Shown piece by piece: positions 53,725 through 62,107 of a stretch of DNA of 64,000 bases. Where the stretch lies: assembly GCA_902528215.1 (NCBI GenBank), contig CABZRR010000001.1:62001-126000 (forward strand), given 5' to 3'. The translations under genes and the position numbers were made by a program. The stretch's first letter is position 1. The number at the start of each line of letters is the position of its first letter. Below the pieces are notes generated by a model. It saw only the letters and a program-made list of their open reading frames with translations. It did not search any database and was not told the DNA's origin. The stretch is from an uncultured SAR86 cluster bacterium. GTDB taxonomy: Bacteria; Pseudomonadota; Gammaproteobacteria; Magnimaribacterales; D2472.

Positions 53725-54315
53725 TTAAGATAATTCTGGGCGCTTTGCAGCAAAGTTAGCAAAGTATTCTTTAATAAATTCGAGATCTTTGTCAACATCG
53801 CCTGAGGGACTAAAAAAATCCCCGAGTTCAACAGTTTTATTTGAAAAGTCAATTCCTGCCATCATAATCCTGCTATTTGTTTCATTTGCAATTCGCAAAA
53901 ATCCTGTTTTTAATCTTTCAACTTTTTTTCTTGTTCCCTCTGGGGAAATGGCGATAACAAATCCTCTGTATTTTTCGGTTATGTTATGAATTTCTTGCTT
54001 TAAAGCTTGAGGGTTAGCTCTATTTACAGGAATTCCTCCCATTTTTCTCAGCAGTCTGCGAAAACCTTTTTTAAATATAGAGTGCTTGCCCACCCAATGA
54101 ATATGTACATCTAGACTTAAGATAAGTGACATTGCAAGAACAAAGTCCCAATTTGAGGTATGCGGACCAGCAACAAGCACCACTCGCTCGTCTTTAGGAA
54201 GATGTCCAGTTGTTTTCCAGCCAGTTAACTTCATTAGTATTTTACCAAGCCATATTAGAGGTCTTGGTCTGTATGCGCGTAAATGTTGCGGAATAAAAGT
54301 TTTGTATTTACTCAT
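53725..54315 (-). CDS. 1-acyl-glycerol-3-phosphate acyltransferase family protein (PlsC-like)
   Basis: 196 residues. The catalytic HX4D motif is HTSNWDF (about 52-58) and the glycerol-phosphate/CoA motif ISPEGTRKKVERLKTGF lies in the middle; MGGIPVNR is the third conserved block. One short hydrophobic helix (about 60-80) suggests peripheral membrane attachment. Acylates lysophospholipid-like acceptors. Short family members of this type are common in marine bacteria. Confidence 0.88.
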   Translation of the reverse strand: MSKYKTFIPQHLRAYRPRPLIWLGKILMKLTGWKTTGHLPKDERVVLVAGPHTSNWDFVLAMSLILSLDVHIHWVGKHSIFKKGFRRLLRKMGGIPVNRANPQALKQEIHNITEKYRGFVIAISPEGTRKKVERLKTGFLRIANETNSRIMMAGIDFSNKTVELGDFFSPSGDVDKDLEFIKEYFANFAAKRPELS

Positions 54316-54348
54316 TTGGGCTAGTCTATATGGTTTTAGTATCTAATT

Positions 54349-55053
54349 CTAACTTTTTAGGCCAGTAAGATTTTCATACTTATCTATGGCATTTAATATT
54401 TTTTTTCTAACGTCTTCTTGAGCAGATTTTTTTGTATTTGCATAAAATGGATGAGGTAAAGATGCCAGTTCTTTTGCTTTTTCCATAACTCTATTCATGA
54501 AATCAGTCTGTGGGACAACCTCATCAATAAAGCCAACCGCAATTGAATCCTTCATAGAATAAGCTTCAGAATGATAAACAGCAGAATAAAAGAAGTTCTT
54601 GTTGACTCTAGCTTTAAGGATTTCCATTATTGGTGTTGGAATGTCCATATTATTTCGAACTTCGTTTGCCTGACATATATACTCACCATCTATTGCAATC
54701 CGATAATCTGCTGAGCATGTAATAAATAAACCTAATGCGATTGAATGACCCGAGACAGCTGCAATTATTGGTCGATCAAATGAATAAAGCTCTAGAAGCA
54801 AACGATAGCCCATCTGAACCATCTTAGTAATCTTTTCCATATCACCAGTAGCCATCGTCTTTAAGTCAAACCCTCCAGAAAATAATCCACTTCTACCAGT
54901 AATTACAAGCGCACTAGTATCTCTTGGTACCTGTGCAAGTAATTCATTTACTTGAGAGAGCATATCAAATGAAAAAGCATTTGCTTTACCATCATCAAGT
55001 TTAATTATTGATATACCACTCTCTTGAGAAAGAGTTGCAATTGAATCTGACAT
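54349..55053 (-). CDS. Crotonase/enoyl-CoA hydratase family protein
   Basis: 234 residues. GRSGLFSGGFDLKTM (about 52-66) and RPIIAAVSGHSIALGLFITCSADYRIA (about 94-120) form the CoA-binding core. The usual pair of catalytic glutamates is not clearly in place, so hydratase activity is doubtful; many such proteins have lost or changed activity. Followed downstream on the same strand by the acyltransferase gene. Confidence 0.8.
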   Translation of the reverse strand: MSDSIATLSQESGISIIKLDDGKANAFSFDMLSQVNELLAQVPRDTSALVITGRSGLFSGGFDLKTMATGDMEKITKMVQMGYRLLLELYSFDRPIIAAVSGHSIALGLFITCSADYRIAIDGEYICQANEVRNNMDIPTPIMEILKARVNKNFFYSAVYHSEAYSMKDSIAVGFIDEVVPQTDFMNRVMEKAKELASLPHPFYANTKKSAQEDVRKKILNAIDKYENLTGLKS

Positions 55054-55074
55054 ATTATTCTTACTTATAAATTA

Positions 55075-55395
55075 TTAGGTTGAGTATACATTAACAAGGA
55101 TTACTCCGTTTACGATTAAGAATAAGCCCAAAATTGCTTGCCAGCTTAATCCCTGGCCATAAATAAAATAGGATAATACTGCTATGAATAAGACGCCCAG
55201 ACCACTCCAACATGCGTAAACTATAGCAAGTGGTATAGCTCTTAAAGCCAAGGTTAAAAAATAAAAGGAAGCGAAATAACAAACGCTCATTATTAATGTA
55301 GGTAACTTTTCTGAGAACTCTTTTGTTAGGGGAAGCATCAAAGTTCCTGCAACTTCAAAAAAAATTGCTCCAAGAAGTGATAAGTATGCTGACAT
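55075..55395 (-). CDS. SMR family multidrug transporter (EmrE-like)
   Basis: 106 residues and four membrane helices. The proton/substrate glutamate E14 in LGAIFFEVAGTLML (8-21) is conserved, as are the second and third helices with LALRAIPLAIVYACWSGLG. Such transporters export small cationic compounds, guanidinium or polyamines. Specificity is unknown. Confidence 0.9.
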   Translation of the reverse strand: MSAYLSLLGAIFFEVAGTLMLPLTKEFSEKLPTLIMSVCYFASFYFLTLALRAIPLAIVYACWSGLGVLFIAVLSYFIYGQGLSWQAILGLFLIVNGVILVNVYST

Positions 55396-55530
55396 TGGTA
55401 AATTGTGTCTTAATTATAAATATTATCTAGAAAAGTCTTTTCTATTTTAGCAAAAAGCAATAATTTTTTTCTGTTTATTCATGGTTTAATGTTTATACGA
55501 ATTAAGAAACTTTTTATAGGAGAAACAAAA

Positions 55531-56127
55531 ATGTATAAAAAATTTAGCTTATTTTCTTTATTTATTATTTCTATCTCAATGTCCCTTTCAGCTTATGAGC
55601 CTTATGGATCTCATGCTTCAGATAAATGGCAAATATGGGCCTACTCAACTGCAGCTCCATCTTTTTTGGGTGATAAAGCAACTATTATCGGCAGCAATGG
55701 AAAAGTAATACGCGAAGGCACAAACGGATGGACCTGCCAAGCAGGAAATCCAAGACCGGTTCCTGCCAAAGGTTGGAAAAGTGCACATGATGCCATGCCA
55801 GCATGCTTTGACTCAGAAGGTGCAAAATGGATGGCAGCATTTATGAAGAATGAGAAGCCTCAACTTTCTCGCTATACTTTCATGTGGATGTTGCATGGAG
55901 ACGTTGGCGAGGATAATACAACTCCTTTGGTATTAAACAAAGAGGACTCTACTCCAGGTGAGTGGATTGAATCTGGACCTCATTTAATGTTGATACCAAA
56001 AAATGCCTCAGAAGTTGCGGACTTTACTGATGACTTCATGCATGGTGAGCCATATGTAATGATGCGAGACACAGACTATGCTCATATCATGATTCCTACA
56101 GAAGGATATTACAAATATACTAAGTAA
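55531..56127 (+). CDS. Secreted protein of unknown function
   Basis: 198 residues from ATG 55531. That start is chosen because TATAGGAG lies 8 bases upstream and a clean signal peptide (MYKKFSLFSLFIISISMSLSA) follows; the longer frame from 55489 lacks these. The mature domain starts YEPYGSHASDKWQIWAYS and has tryptophan-rich segments such as GTNGWTCQAGNPRPVP, WMAAFMKNEKP and FMWMLHGDVGEDNT. Conserved-looking histidines and two Cys-containing loops suggest a compact extracellular fold. No family recognised with certainty. Confidence 0.7.
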   Translation: MYKKFSLFSLFIISISMSLSAYEPYGSHASDKWQIWAYSTAAPSFLGDKATIIGSNGKVIREGTNGWTCQAGNPRPVPAKGWKSAHDAMPACFDSEGAKWMAAFMKNEKPQLSRYTFMWMLHGDVGEDNTTPLVLNKEDSTPGEWIESGPHLMLIPKNASEVADFTDDFMHGEPYVMMRDTDYAHIMIPTEGYYKYTK

Positions 56128-56142
56128 TTAATTTAGATCGAT

Positions 56143-56170
56143 GAGTCTCCGCTAGATTAAGCGGAGTCTC
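56143..56170. terminator. Hairpin between convergent unknown gene and pssA
   Basis: GAGTCTCCGCT (56143-56153) pairs with AGCGGAGTCTC (56160-56170) across a 6-base loop, with one T-T mismatch: 7 bp plus 3 bp. It includes the pssA stop codon. The tails are only mildly T-rich on either side, so it may serve both convergent transcripts rather than act as a strong intrinsic terminator. Confidence 0.5.
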
Positions 56171-56891
56171 TATTTGAGCTATTTTGCCAAGCTATTATGG
56201 ATATAGGTATAGTGAATAAGTATATCAAGGCTAATATATTTACTGTTATCCAAAGAAAGTTAATTATGCTAAGAGCAATAATAGAAAACAAAATTAAAAA
56301 CCCTAACTTAGATTGAATAAAAAGTTGCTTTCTTTTTATTGAAAATGTTGGAATTCTACTTACTAATAAGCCGCTTATTAGAATAATATAACCAGCTACA
56401 AAATTAAGGTTTTCAAAAGCCCAGTTATAACCCATAAATGAATGGGTTAATGGCAACATAATTAAAATTGCTCCAACAGGGGTCGGAATGCCACTAAAAT
56501 AATGCTCTGGGTCTCCTTCATAAGTTTTTGATTTCTCTAGCTGGACATTATACAAACCCAACCTCAAACAAGAAAATATAATGAAAGCCAGTGCAGCAAA
56601 TGCACCTATACTTTCTTGATTAAATATGGACATATAAATCAATAATCCAGGAGCAATTCCAAAGCTTAAAAAATCTGACAAGGAATCTAACTGAGCACCA
56701 AGGTCTGATTCGCTTTGAAGATGTCTAGCTAACATACCATCCAAAACATCACATAATCCCGCAAAAAGAATACAAATAACGGCTAAATTAAAATCCGACT
56801 CTAAAGCAAATCTAATTGAACTCAAACCAAAGCTTAAGCCAGACAAAGTAATAATGTTTGGCAATAAAATTTTTAAATCTAATTTCTTCAT
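56157..56891 (-). CDS. pssA: CDP-diacylglycerol-serine O-phosphatidyltransferase
   Basis: 244 residues with about seven membrane helices. The CDP-alcohol phosphotransferase motif D-G-x2-A-R-x8-G-x3-D-x3-D is seen in CDVLDGMLARHLQSESDLGA followed by QLDSLSDFLSFG. It makes phosphatidylserine, the substrate of the psd enzyme encoded 2 bases upstream, and the C-terminal IFSCLRLGLYNVQLEK supports the serine-type family. First steps of phosphatidylethanolamine synthesis. Confidence 0.93.
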   Translation of the reverse strand: MKKLDLKILLPNIITLSGLSFGLSSIRFALESDFNLAVICILFAGLCDVLDGMLARHLQSESDLGAQLDSLSDFLSFGIAPGLLIYMSIFNQESIGAFAALAFIIFSCLRLGLYNVQLEKSKTYEGDPEHYFSGIPTPVGAILIMLPLTHSFMGYNWAFENLNFVAGYIILISGLLVSRIPTFSIKRKQLFIQSKLGFLILFSIIALSIINFLWITVNILALIYLFTIPISIIAWQNSSNRDSA

Positions 56892-56893
56892 TT

Positions 56894-57559
56894 CTAGTTT
56901 AAGGACGCTAGGATTGATTCTCCTGCGACTACCTTGTCTCCAACCTTACATTTTTCAACAGCATCCAATGGCAAGTAAATATCAACTCTAGAACCAAATC
57001 TTATAAGTCCGAATCTTTCTCCCTGATTAAGTAGCATATTAGGTGAAATAAAACTTAAGATTCTCCTGGCTATTAATCCTGCAATTTGAACTACTATAAT
57101 TTTTGTTCCATTTTGAGTATTTAAAACTAAACTACTTCTTTCATTTTTATCACTTGCTTTGTCTAAGCTAGCATTTAAAAATTTACCTTCTTTATAAACA
57201 ATATGATCAACATTACCCTTAACAGGGCTTCTGTTTACATGAACATTGAACACGTTCATAAAAACACAGATTCGCTTCATCTTTTGTGATTCTATTGGTA
57301 GCTCTTCTGGAGGGTAAGCTTCATCAATTAAACATACCTTTCCATCTGCTGAGCTAATAATTAAATTTTCATCTTGTGGGGTATTTCTTTTAGGGTCTCT
57401 AAAAAACCATAGAACAAAAAAAGTAAGAAAAAATCCAATTAATGCTATCAAAATGAATGAGGATAAGTAGAAAAGAATTATCGAGCTTACAAACAAAATT
57501 CCTGCAAACTTCCATCCTTCTGGATGAATAATATATCTTTTTTTATGAATTTTTTTCAA
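56894..57559 (-). CDS. psd: Phosphatidylserine decarboxylase (short type)
   Basis: 221 residues. Pyruvoyl-dependent enzyme that turns phosphatidylserine into phosphatidylethanolamine. Two N-terminal membrane helices (about 15-50) precede SSADGKV, FMNVFNVHVNRSPVKG (catalytic histidine region) and the self-cleavage site IRFGSRVDIYLP, where serine becomes the pyruvoyl group. The length and FGS form are of the short archaeal/alphaproteobacterial type rather than E. coli Psd. pssA follows 2 bases later. Confidence 0.92.
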   Translation of the reverse strand: MKKIHKKRYIIHPEGWKFAGILFVSSIILFYLSSFILIALIGFFLTFFVLWFFRDPKRNTPQDENLIISSADGKVCLIDEAYPPEELPIESQKMKRICVFMNVFNVHVNRSPVKGNVDHIVYKEGKFLNASLDKASDKNERSSLVLNTQNGTKIIVVQIAGLIARRILSFISPNMLLNQGERFGLIRFGSRVDIYLPLDAVEKCKVGDKVVAGESILASLN

Positions 57560-57620
57560 TGATTAAATCTCAAATTAGTCGAGCATTTTAAGGTATAAAA
57601 AGATCTTTTAAAAATCTAAA

Positions 57621-58934
57621 TTAATTAAAACCAATGAGTTGGCTATATAAAATTAGGAATGCCATGGAAACTTGTAAGATCAAAGTGATCCATAAAATCA
57701 TCCTTGTAACTCGTTTGGGCTGCAATTCCGTGTTTAATTTGCCTGTAAGATATATAGCACCTATATTTATTATTGGAAGTCCAAGCGCTGCCCAAATTCC
57801 TGCGATCAATAATAGAGTGATTGGATTGGGAAGCAAAAAATAAGCAATGCAAGAAAATAAAGGTATAACAAATGCAATAATTTTAATTAAATGCTTACGG
57901 GTATTTTTTTGCTCATCAACAAATCCAATTGAGATTAAGTAATCTGAAATGGTTCTTGTAAATGCCGCAGTCCCTGAAAGTAAGGTAGAAAAAAGAACAA
58001 AGAAGGCAAGAGGAATAAAAAACCATTTTGCCCAGGTTCCTAAGATAGAGGTAAACATATTCAAGAGAGTTTGAATGATATCGCCATCTGGTGGAGGATA
58101 TAAACCCAATGTATTTAAAACAGCTGCGCCTAAAAGAAAAAATGGGAGAGTGCCAATGGTTACAAAAAAGACTGTTACCCAAACATCTGTTTGCATGACT
58201 TTAATCCAAGCTTTCACTTGATTTAAATCATCGCCATGTTTGGCATAACCTTTCTCTAGACACCAATAGGTATATGCCATAATTTCTCCGTAACTAATTC
58301 CAGTGAAACCAAAAACTGCCAAAGCCAGTGCTGCATGTTCAAATGGAAATGTAAACGAAAAGCCACCTAGGATTTGAGTGCCAGTAATTGCATATGGAGT
58401 AGATTGCATTGCAATAGTAATCACCAGTGTTATTACTGAAAAAAAGAAAACCATGCCGAGAAGAAGTTTCTCAAGTGTTTGATAAGTTCCAAGATATAAA
58501 ATAAACCAAGTAATAGAACATGCTGTTATAACCCATGTTTGTATGCTTAAAATGGGCACCATCATGTGCCCTGCTTCTGCAACAGCTCCTGCAAGACCGC
58601 CCATGCCTGCGACAGAGGGCACTACACCTATAAACATAAACCAAACTAGCCAAGAGGCTTGTTTACCTCTGAGATTTGTTTTTGGCCCAGGCATATCTGA
58701 GAAAGCCTCTAAAAAAGTCTTATTTGTAGCAATTACATATCGACTTATTTCTGCTTGAATGAGTGGTTTGCTCCAAAGACTAAGTAAAAGCCACCAAAGT
58801 AAGGCGAAGCCACTAGCAGCACCAAGCAATGGTGATAAAGCAATTGAACCACTCCCTACAACACTTCCAGTTACAATAATGCTAGGCCCAATAAATTTTA
58901 AACGCTTAATTAGAGAAGATGGTGCTTTATTCAT
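57621..58934 (-). CDS. Nramp-related transporter lacking canonical metal-binding motifs
   Basis: 437 residues and about 11 membrane helices. The opening KRLKFIGPSIIVTGSVVGSGS has the layout of the Nramp first helix (GPGI...DPGN) but the DPGN metal-binding element is replaced by GSGS. In the sixth helix the usual MPH is replaced by FTGISYGEIMAYTYW, followed by CLEKGYAKHG. The overall APC-type fold and helix pattern are Nramp-like. Substrate therefore uncertain, possibly not a divalent metal. Its start overlaps the methyltransferase stop by 8 bases. Confidence 0.8.
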   Translation of the reverse strand: MNKAPSSLIKRLKFIGPSIIVTGSVVGSGSIALSPLLGAASGFALLWWLLLSLWSKPLIQAEISRYVIATNKTFLEAFSDMPGPKTNLRGKQASWLVWFMFIGVVPSVAGMGGLAGAVAEAGHMMVPILSIQTWVITACSITWFILYLGTYQTLEKLLLGMVFFFSVITLVITIAMQSTPYAITGTQILGGFSFTFPFEHAALALAVFGFTGISYGEIMAYTYWCLEKGYAKHGDDLNQVKAWIKVMQTDVWVTVFFVTIGTLPFFLLGAAVLNTLGLYPPPDGDIIQTLLNMFTSILGTWAKWFFIPLAFFVLFSTLLSGTAAFTRTISDYLISIGFVDEQKNTRKHLIKIIAFVIPLFSCIAYFLLPNPITLLLIAGIWAALGLPIINIGAIYLTGKLNTELQPKRVTRMILWITLILQVSMAFLILYSQLIGFN

Positions 58935-59565
58935 TATTTTTTCTCATAAGCGCTATGTCTTTCGATTTTATCTCACAAATCCAATTCCTTTGAGAAGCTA
59001 TCACTTCAAAAGTTTTTTTACAGTAAAAGGTTACATGTGTTGGATCTCTTCGATAATACCAATTTTCAAACATTACATCTGAGGTTAAAAACGAAGTCAT
59101 AATACCTAACCACCCATTTGGCCTTAGGAGAGTATTTAGTTTATTAAATTCTTTCAGAGGATTATGAAAATGCTCTACAGTTTCTGTGCAAGTTATAAAA
59201 TCGTATTGCTTGTTTAGAACATTTTTGTTTGGATAAAAGAATGGGTCATATAAAGAAACTTTGAAGCCGTCTTTTTTTAAAATGTCTGCTAGGGCAGGAC
59301 CATGACCACATCCAAAATCAAGCCCAGTGGAGTTCGGTAGAATTTTTTCTTTTATGGGCACTGCAAGCTTTGATAGAAATGATCTGTACTCAGGATCATT
59401 AATTTCATTATTGTGCTCTAAGTAACGCTCTTTCTCATCAAGGCTTGAGGGCAAATATTCTGTATCTAAAAATTTGCCATTGCAATACAGACAGTTCCAG
59501 TATGTTTTTTGATCAGAGGTCTGAAAGTTTTCAATATGCTTTGAGCCACAAATTTTACAAAGCAT
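58927..59565 (-). CDS. SAM-dependent methyltransferase with N-terminal zinc ribbon
   Basis: 212 residues. An N-terminal CX2C...CX2C ribbon (CKICGSKH, WNCLYCNGKF, residues 3-31) precedes a class I methyltransferase core with TGLDFGCGHGPALADIL (motif I), TCTETVEHFHNPLKEF and LRPNGWLGIMTSFL. Such ribbon-methyltransferase proteins are found in sugar or natural-product pathways; acceptor unknown. It overlaps the transporter gene by 8 bases and is 2 bases after the SRPBCC gene. Confidence 0.85.
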   Translation of the reverse strand: MLCKICGSKHIENFQTSDQKTYWNCLYCNGKFLDTEYLPSSLDEKERYLEHNNEINDPEYRSFLSKLAVPIKEKILPNSTGLDFGCGHGPALADILKKDGFKVSLYDPFFYPNKNVLNKQYDFITCTETVEHFHNPLKEFNKLNTLLRPNGWLGIMTSFLTSDVMFENWYYRRDPTHVTFYCKKTFEVIASQRNWICEIKSKDIALMRKNNE

Positions 59566-59567
59566 TT

Positions 59568-59951
59568 CTAAATTATTTTTTTAATTCCATCAATTGAACT
59601 GAGCATGCCGTGATGAATGCTTTCTGCAAAAATATCAGGTGAGATCTCAGTGATCCAGGCCAATAAGCACTCTTGTTCATTGATTGGAAATATTTGCATT
59701 GTTGCAAGATGATGTTCTATTGGTGCGGGTGTCTCAATAGCAGAATATTGAAGAATCATTTCTTGCTCATGACACTTTAGTATTTTTTCTGTGATCTTAC
59801 CCATACCTTTCATTTCAAAGCACCGACAGTCATCATTCAATATAATTTCTTCAATAGAGGGGACCCAATCGCTTCTTCCTAGGTCAGATAAAATTGCCCA
59901 TAATTCGTCAGCTGGACATTGAAGTTTGATTTCTTCTTTAAGTATTTTCAT
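59568..59951 (-). CDS. SRPBCC (START/polyketide-cyclase-like) family protein
   Basis: 127 residues. The beta-grasp with long C-terminal helix is implied by LKEEIKLQCPADELWAILSD at the start, GMGKITEKILKCHEQE in the middle and a C-terminal helix SPDIFAESIHHGMLSSIDGIKKI. The family binds hydrophobic ligands or acts as aromatase/cyclase, but small solo members are uncharacterised. Probably cotranscribed with the neighbouring methyltransferase and monooxygenase-like genes. Confidence 0.8.
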   Translation of the reverse strand: MKILKEEIKLQCPADELWAILSDLGRSDWVPSIEEIILNDDCRCFEMKGMGKITEKILKCHEQEMILQYSAIETPAPIEHHLATMQIFPINEQECLLAWITEISPDIFAESIHHGMLSSIDGIKKII

Positions 59952-59966
59952 AAATTTTCAAGTCTT

Positions 59967-60446
59967 TTAGTATTCTTGAAAATTTTTCTCTCGAACATAA
60001 CCAACTCTTGTTGTTTTGAAATGCTTCAGTGGAATCCCTAGGCGATTGATTGTATCGATGACACTTTTTGAAACATTACCATAAATTTCAATTGTAAAGC
60101 CATCAGCCAACTCAGCATGCTTTGTAACATATTCTTGCACTGGTGGGTTGGCATCATGTTTTATAAAAGCATTGCTGTTTGAATAAACCTCTGTCCAGGT
60201 AAATGCTAGAGGATCGTCAGGATCTGCATCGAAATTATGAAAAAGCATGCCTGGCTCACTTAATTCAACAGCTTTATCAACCTCATCAGCTATCTCAAGG
60301 TACTCATCTACCATGTCTGGTTTTACTTGAATGCGAGCAATGAGAATAAATGGATTTTGTCCATCCATAACCAAGTCTTCATGGTGTGCTGCGTGAATAA
60401 AATTTATTGAGAAGGCAAGGATAGAAATAGTAAGAAAAAATTTCAT
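59967..60446 (-). CDS. Secreted antibiotic-biosynthesis-monooxygenase (ABM)-like protein
   Basis: 159 residues with a signal peptide (about 1-19, ending IHAA). The core ILIARIQVKPDMVDEYLEIADE (33-54) and EPGMLFHNFDADPDDPLAFTWTEVYSNSNAFIKHDANP (about 79-116) match the dimeric ABM/YgiN fold, which includes quinol monooxygenases and heme-degrading enzymes. Export to the periplasm is unusual for the fold. Substrate unknown. Confidence 0.8.
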   Translation of the reverse strand: MKFFLTISILAFSINFIHAAHHEDLVMDGQNPFILIARIQVKPDMVDEYLEIADEVDKAVELSEPGMLFHNFDADPDDPLAFTWTEVYSNSNAFIKHDANPPVQEYVTKHAELADGFTIEIYGNVSKSVIDTINRLGIPLKHFKTTRVGYVREKNFQEY

Positions 60447-60491
60447 TTTATAAATAAATAATTAAAAAATTAATTCTAACGCATAGATTGT

Positions 60492-60854
60492 TTATTTAGC
60501 ATACGAATTTGCACCGAGGAAATGAATCGAAACATAAGGCTCATCTCCAACCACCCAGCTATCGTGTGGTCTGGATGGGACATAAAAAATGTCTCCTGCT
60601 TTCATAACTGTAGTTTCTCCATCTGGGAATGACGCTGTTGCGCTTCCTGAAACAACCATACCAACATGCTCAACGTCACAAAATGGTTTTCCTATACCAG
60701 GTCCAACATCTTCAGACCATTTCCAGCCAGGTTGATATGTCGCCCTTCCTAACACCATATTATTGATAGTAATTTTTTCAAATTTACCTTTTGCAAAGTT
60801 TGTAATCTCATCGGGTTGATCAAATCTTTTTAGTATTACTTCTAAGTCCTCCAT
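60492..60854 (-). CDS. Cupin-domain protein
   Basis: 120 residues, a single small beta barrel. Cupin motif 1 is recognisable around DVEHVGMVVSGSATASFPDGE (E/H ligands), and motif 2 in MKAGDIFYVPSRPHDSWVVGDEP. Single-domain cupins bind a metal and act as isomerase, dioxygenase or ligand sensor; substrate unknown. The N-terminal residues include EDLEVILKRFDQPDE. Only 3 bases separate it from the DUF952 gene upstream. Confidence 0.85.
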   Translation of the reverse strand: MEDLEVILKRFDQPDEITNFAKGKFEKITINNMVLGRATYQPGWKWSEDVGPGIGKPFCDVEHVGMVVSGSATASFPDGETTVMKAGDIFYVPSRPHDSWVVGDEPYVSIHFLGANSYAK

Positions 60855-60857
60855 CTC

Positions 60858-61220
60858 TTATTGCTCCGCTTGTAATAGGACTTCTTGTGGTATGCAAAAT
60901 GCTGACCTCTGAAGCTTCCATATTTTTGAAATCATGTTTGTATTAAGAATCCCATAAAAATGAGGAAATTTGCCATGCCTATTATTGGATTTGCTTGAAA
61001 ATTCGTATTTTAAATTATTCTTAATTTTAGATTTATCAATCTGCAGGAGAACCACCTTTTGCTCATTCTCAAAATACAATGAAAGAGATGCATTCAACTG
61101 CGATGCTTTGGAGAGATGTACAAATCCATCTTTAAGATCAAGCTTAGTCATAATTTTTGATGAAGCTTTGCCTTTCTTCCACTCATCTTCAGTTAATATT
61201 TTATAAACATCATTTATCAT
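60858..61220 (-). CDS. DUF952 family protein
   Basis: 120 residues. VYKILTEDEWKKG (5-17), DLKDGFVHLSKASQLNASL (27-45) and FPHFYGILNTNMI (85-97) match DUF952, an ADP-ribosyltransferase-like fold of unknown function that is widespread as a solo gene. Short and complete, no signal. Located between cupin and sterol-desaturase-type genes on the same strand. Confidence 0.87.
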   Translation of the reverse strand: MINDVYKILTEDEWKKGKASSKIMTKLDLKDGFVHLSKASQLNASLSLYFENEQKVVLLQIDKSKIKNNLKYEFSSKSNNRHGKFPHFYGILNTNMISKIWKLQRSAFCIPQEVLLQAEQ

Positions 61221-61264
61221 GTTAAGTCTTATTCAAAATTTAATAAATTAAATTCTTTTCGAAA

Positions 61265-62104
61265 TTATTCTTTTATATGAGTAACTGGGGGACCAAAGAT
61301 TACTTTTATTATGTCAATGAAACTTTTTTTCTGCTTTAAATCATTGATCATAGACATCCAAGCCATAAAAGTAACTTTAACTGGATTGAAAGTATTAACA
61401 TTATTTACAAGTCCAAATTTTACTACCTCTTCTTCGGGCTCAAAAGTTCCAAACAAACGGTCCCAGATAATTAATAAATTTCCGTAATTTTTATCTATGT
61501 ATTGTTTATTTGAGCCATGATGAACCCTATGATGGGATGGGGTATTAAAAATCCATTCAAGCGGTCCCAATTTGCCAATAACTTGAGTATGTCCAACTAT
61601 TCCCCACAAGGTACTTATTATTCCAGCTACAGCAACTATAGTCGGATCAAATCCTAGCAAGGGCAATACCATAAAAAAAGGTATCTTAGAAATTGGTCCA
61701 AACCAGGCCTGCCTAAACGAAACTGCGAAATTCATTTCCTCACTTGAATGATGGCTGAGATGAATAGCCCAAAGAAATCTAATGCGGTGAGACATTCTGT
61801 GATAAACGTAAAAGACTAAATCAATGCTTATAAATGTAATAATCCATAAAGCCCAAACAGGAATCTGATTTACAAAGTCAAAGACCCTAAACTGATATAA
61901 GTAAATATGAAGAGCTAAAACCATACCTTTGATTGCAAAGGCAACAATTATGTTTCCTGAAAGTAAGCCTATGGTGCAGAGTGTGTCACCGCTTTTATAA
62001 AAGTTTTGATTTCTAAAATTTGAAATTAAAATTTCTATAAAGATCATCGTCAGGACTATTGGGACACCTATGGCATAAACTTCATTTACAGATATTGCGG
62101 TCAT
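61265..62104 (-). CDS. Sterol desaturase / fatty-acid hydroxylase family protein
   Basis: 279 residues with four or five membrane helices. The di-iron histidine clusters are HRMSH (HxxxH, about 102-106), HLSHHS (HxxHH, about 115-120) and HHRVHHG (about 190-196), the family pattern. The enzyme hydroxylates or desaturates a lipid at the inner membrane using O2. It lies 44 bases before the DUF952 gene and is preceded by the secreted coiled-coil protein gene, 3 bases away. Confidence 0.92.
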   Translation of the reverse strand: MTAISVNEVYAIGVPIVLTMIFIEILISNFRNQNFYKSGDTLCTIGLLSGNIIVAFAIKGMVLALHIYLYQFRVFDFVNQIPVWALWIITFISIDLVFYVYHRMSHRIRFLWAIHLSHHSSEEMNFAVSFRQAWFGPISKIPFFMVLPLLGFDPTIVAVAGIISTLWGIVGHTQVIGKLGPLEWIFNTPSHHRVHHGSNKQYIDKNYGNLLIIWDRLFGTFEPEEEVVKFGLVNNVNTFNPVKVTFMAWMSMINDLKQKKSFIDIIKVIFGPPVTHIKE

Positions 62105-62107
62105 AAA

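Noticed and set aside
58759..59082. 107-aa plus-strand frame
   Set aside because: Antisense to the Nramp-related gene and methyltransferase end; not supported by motifs.
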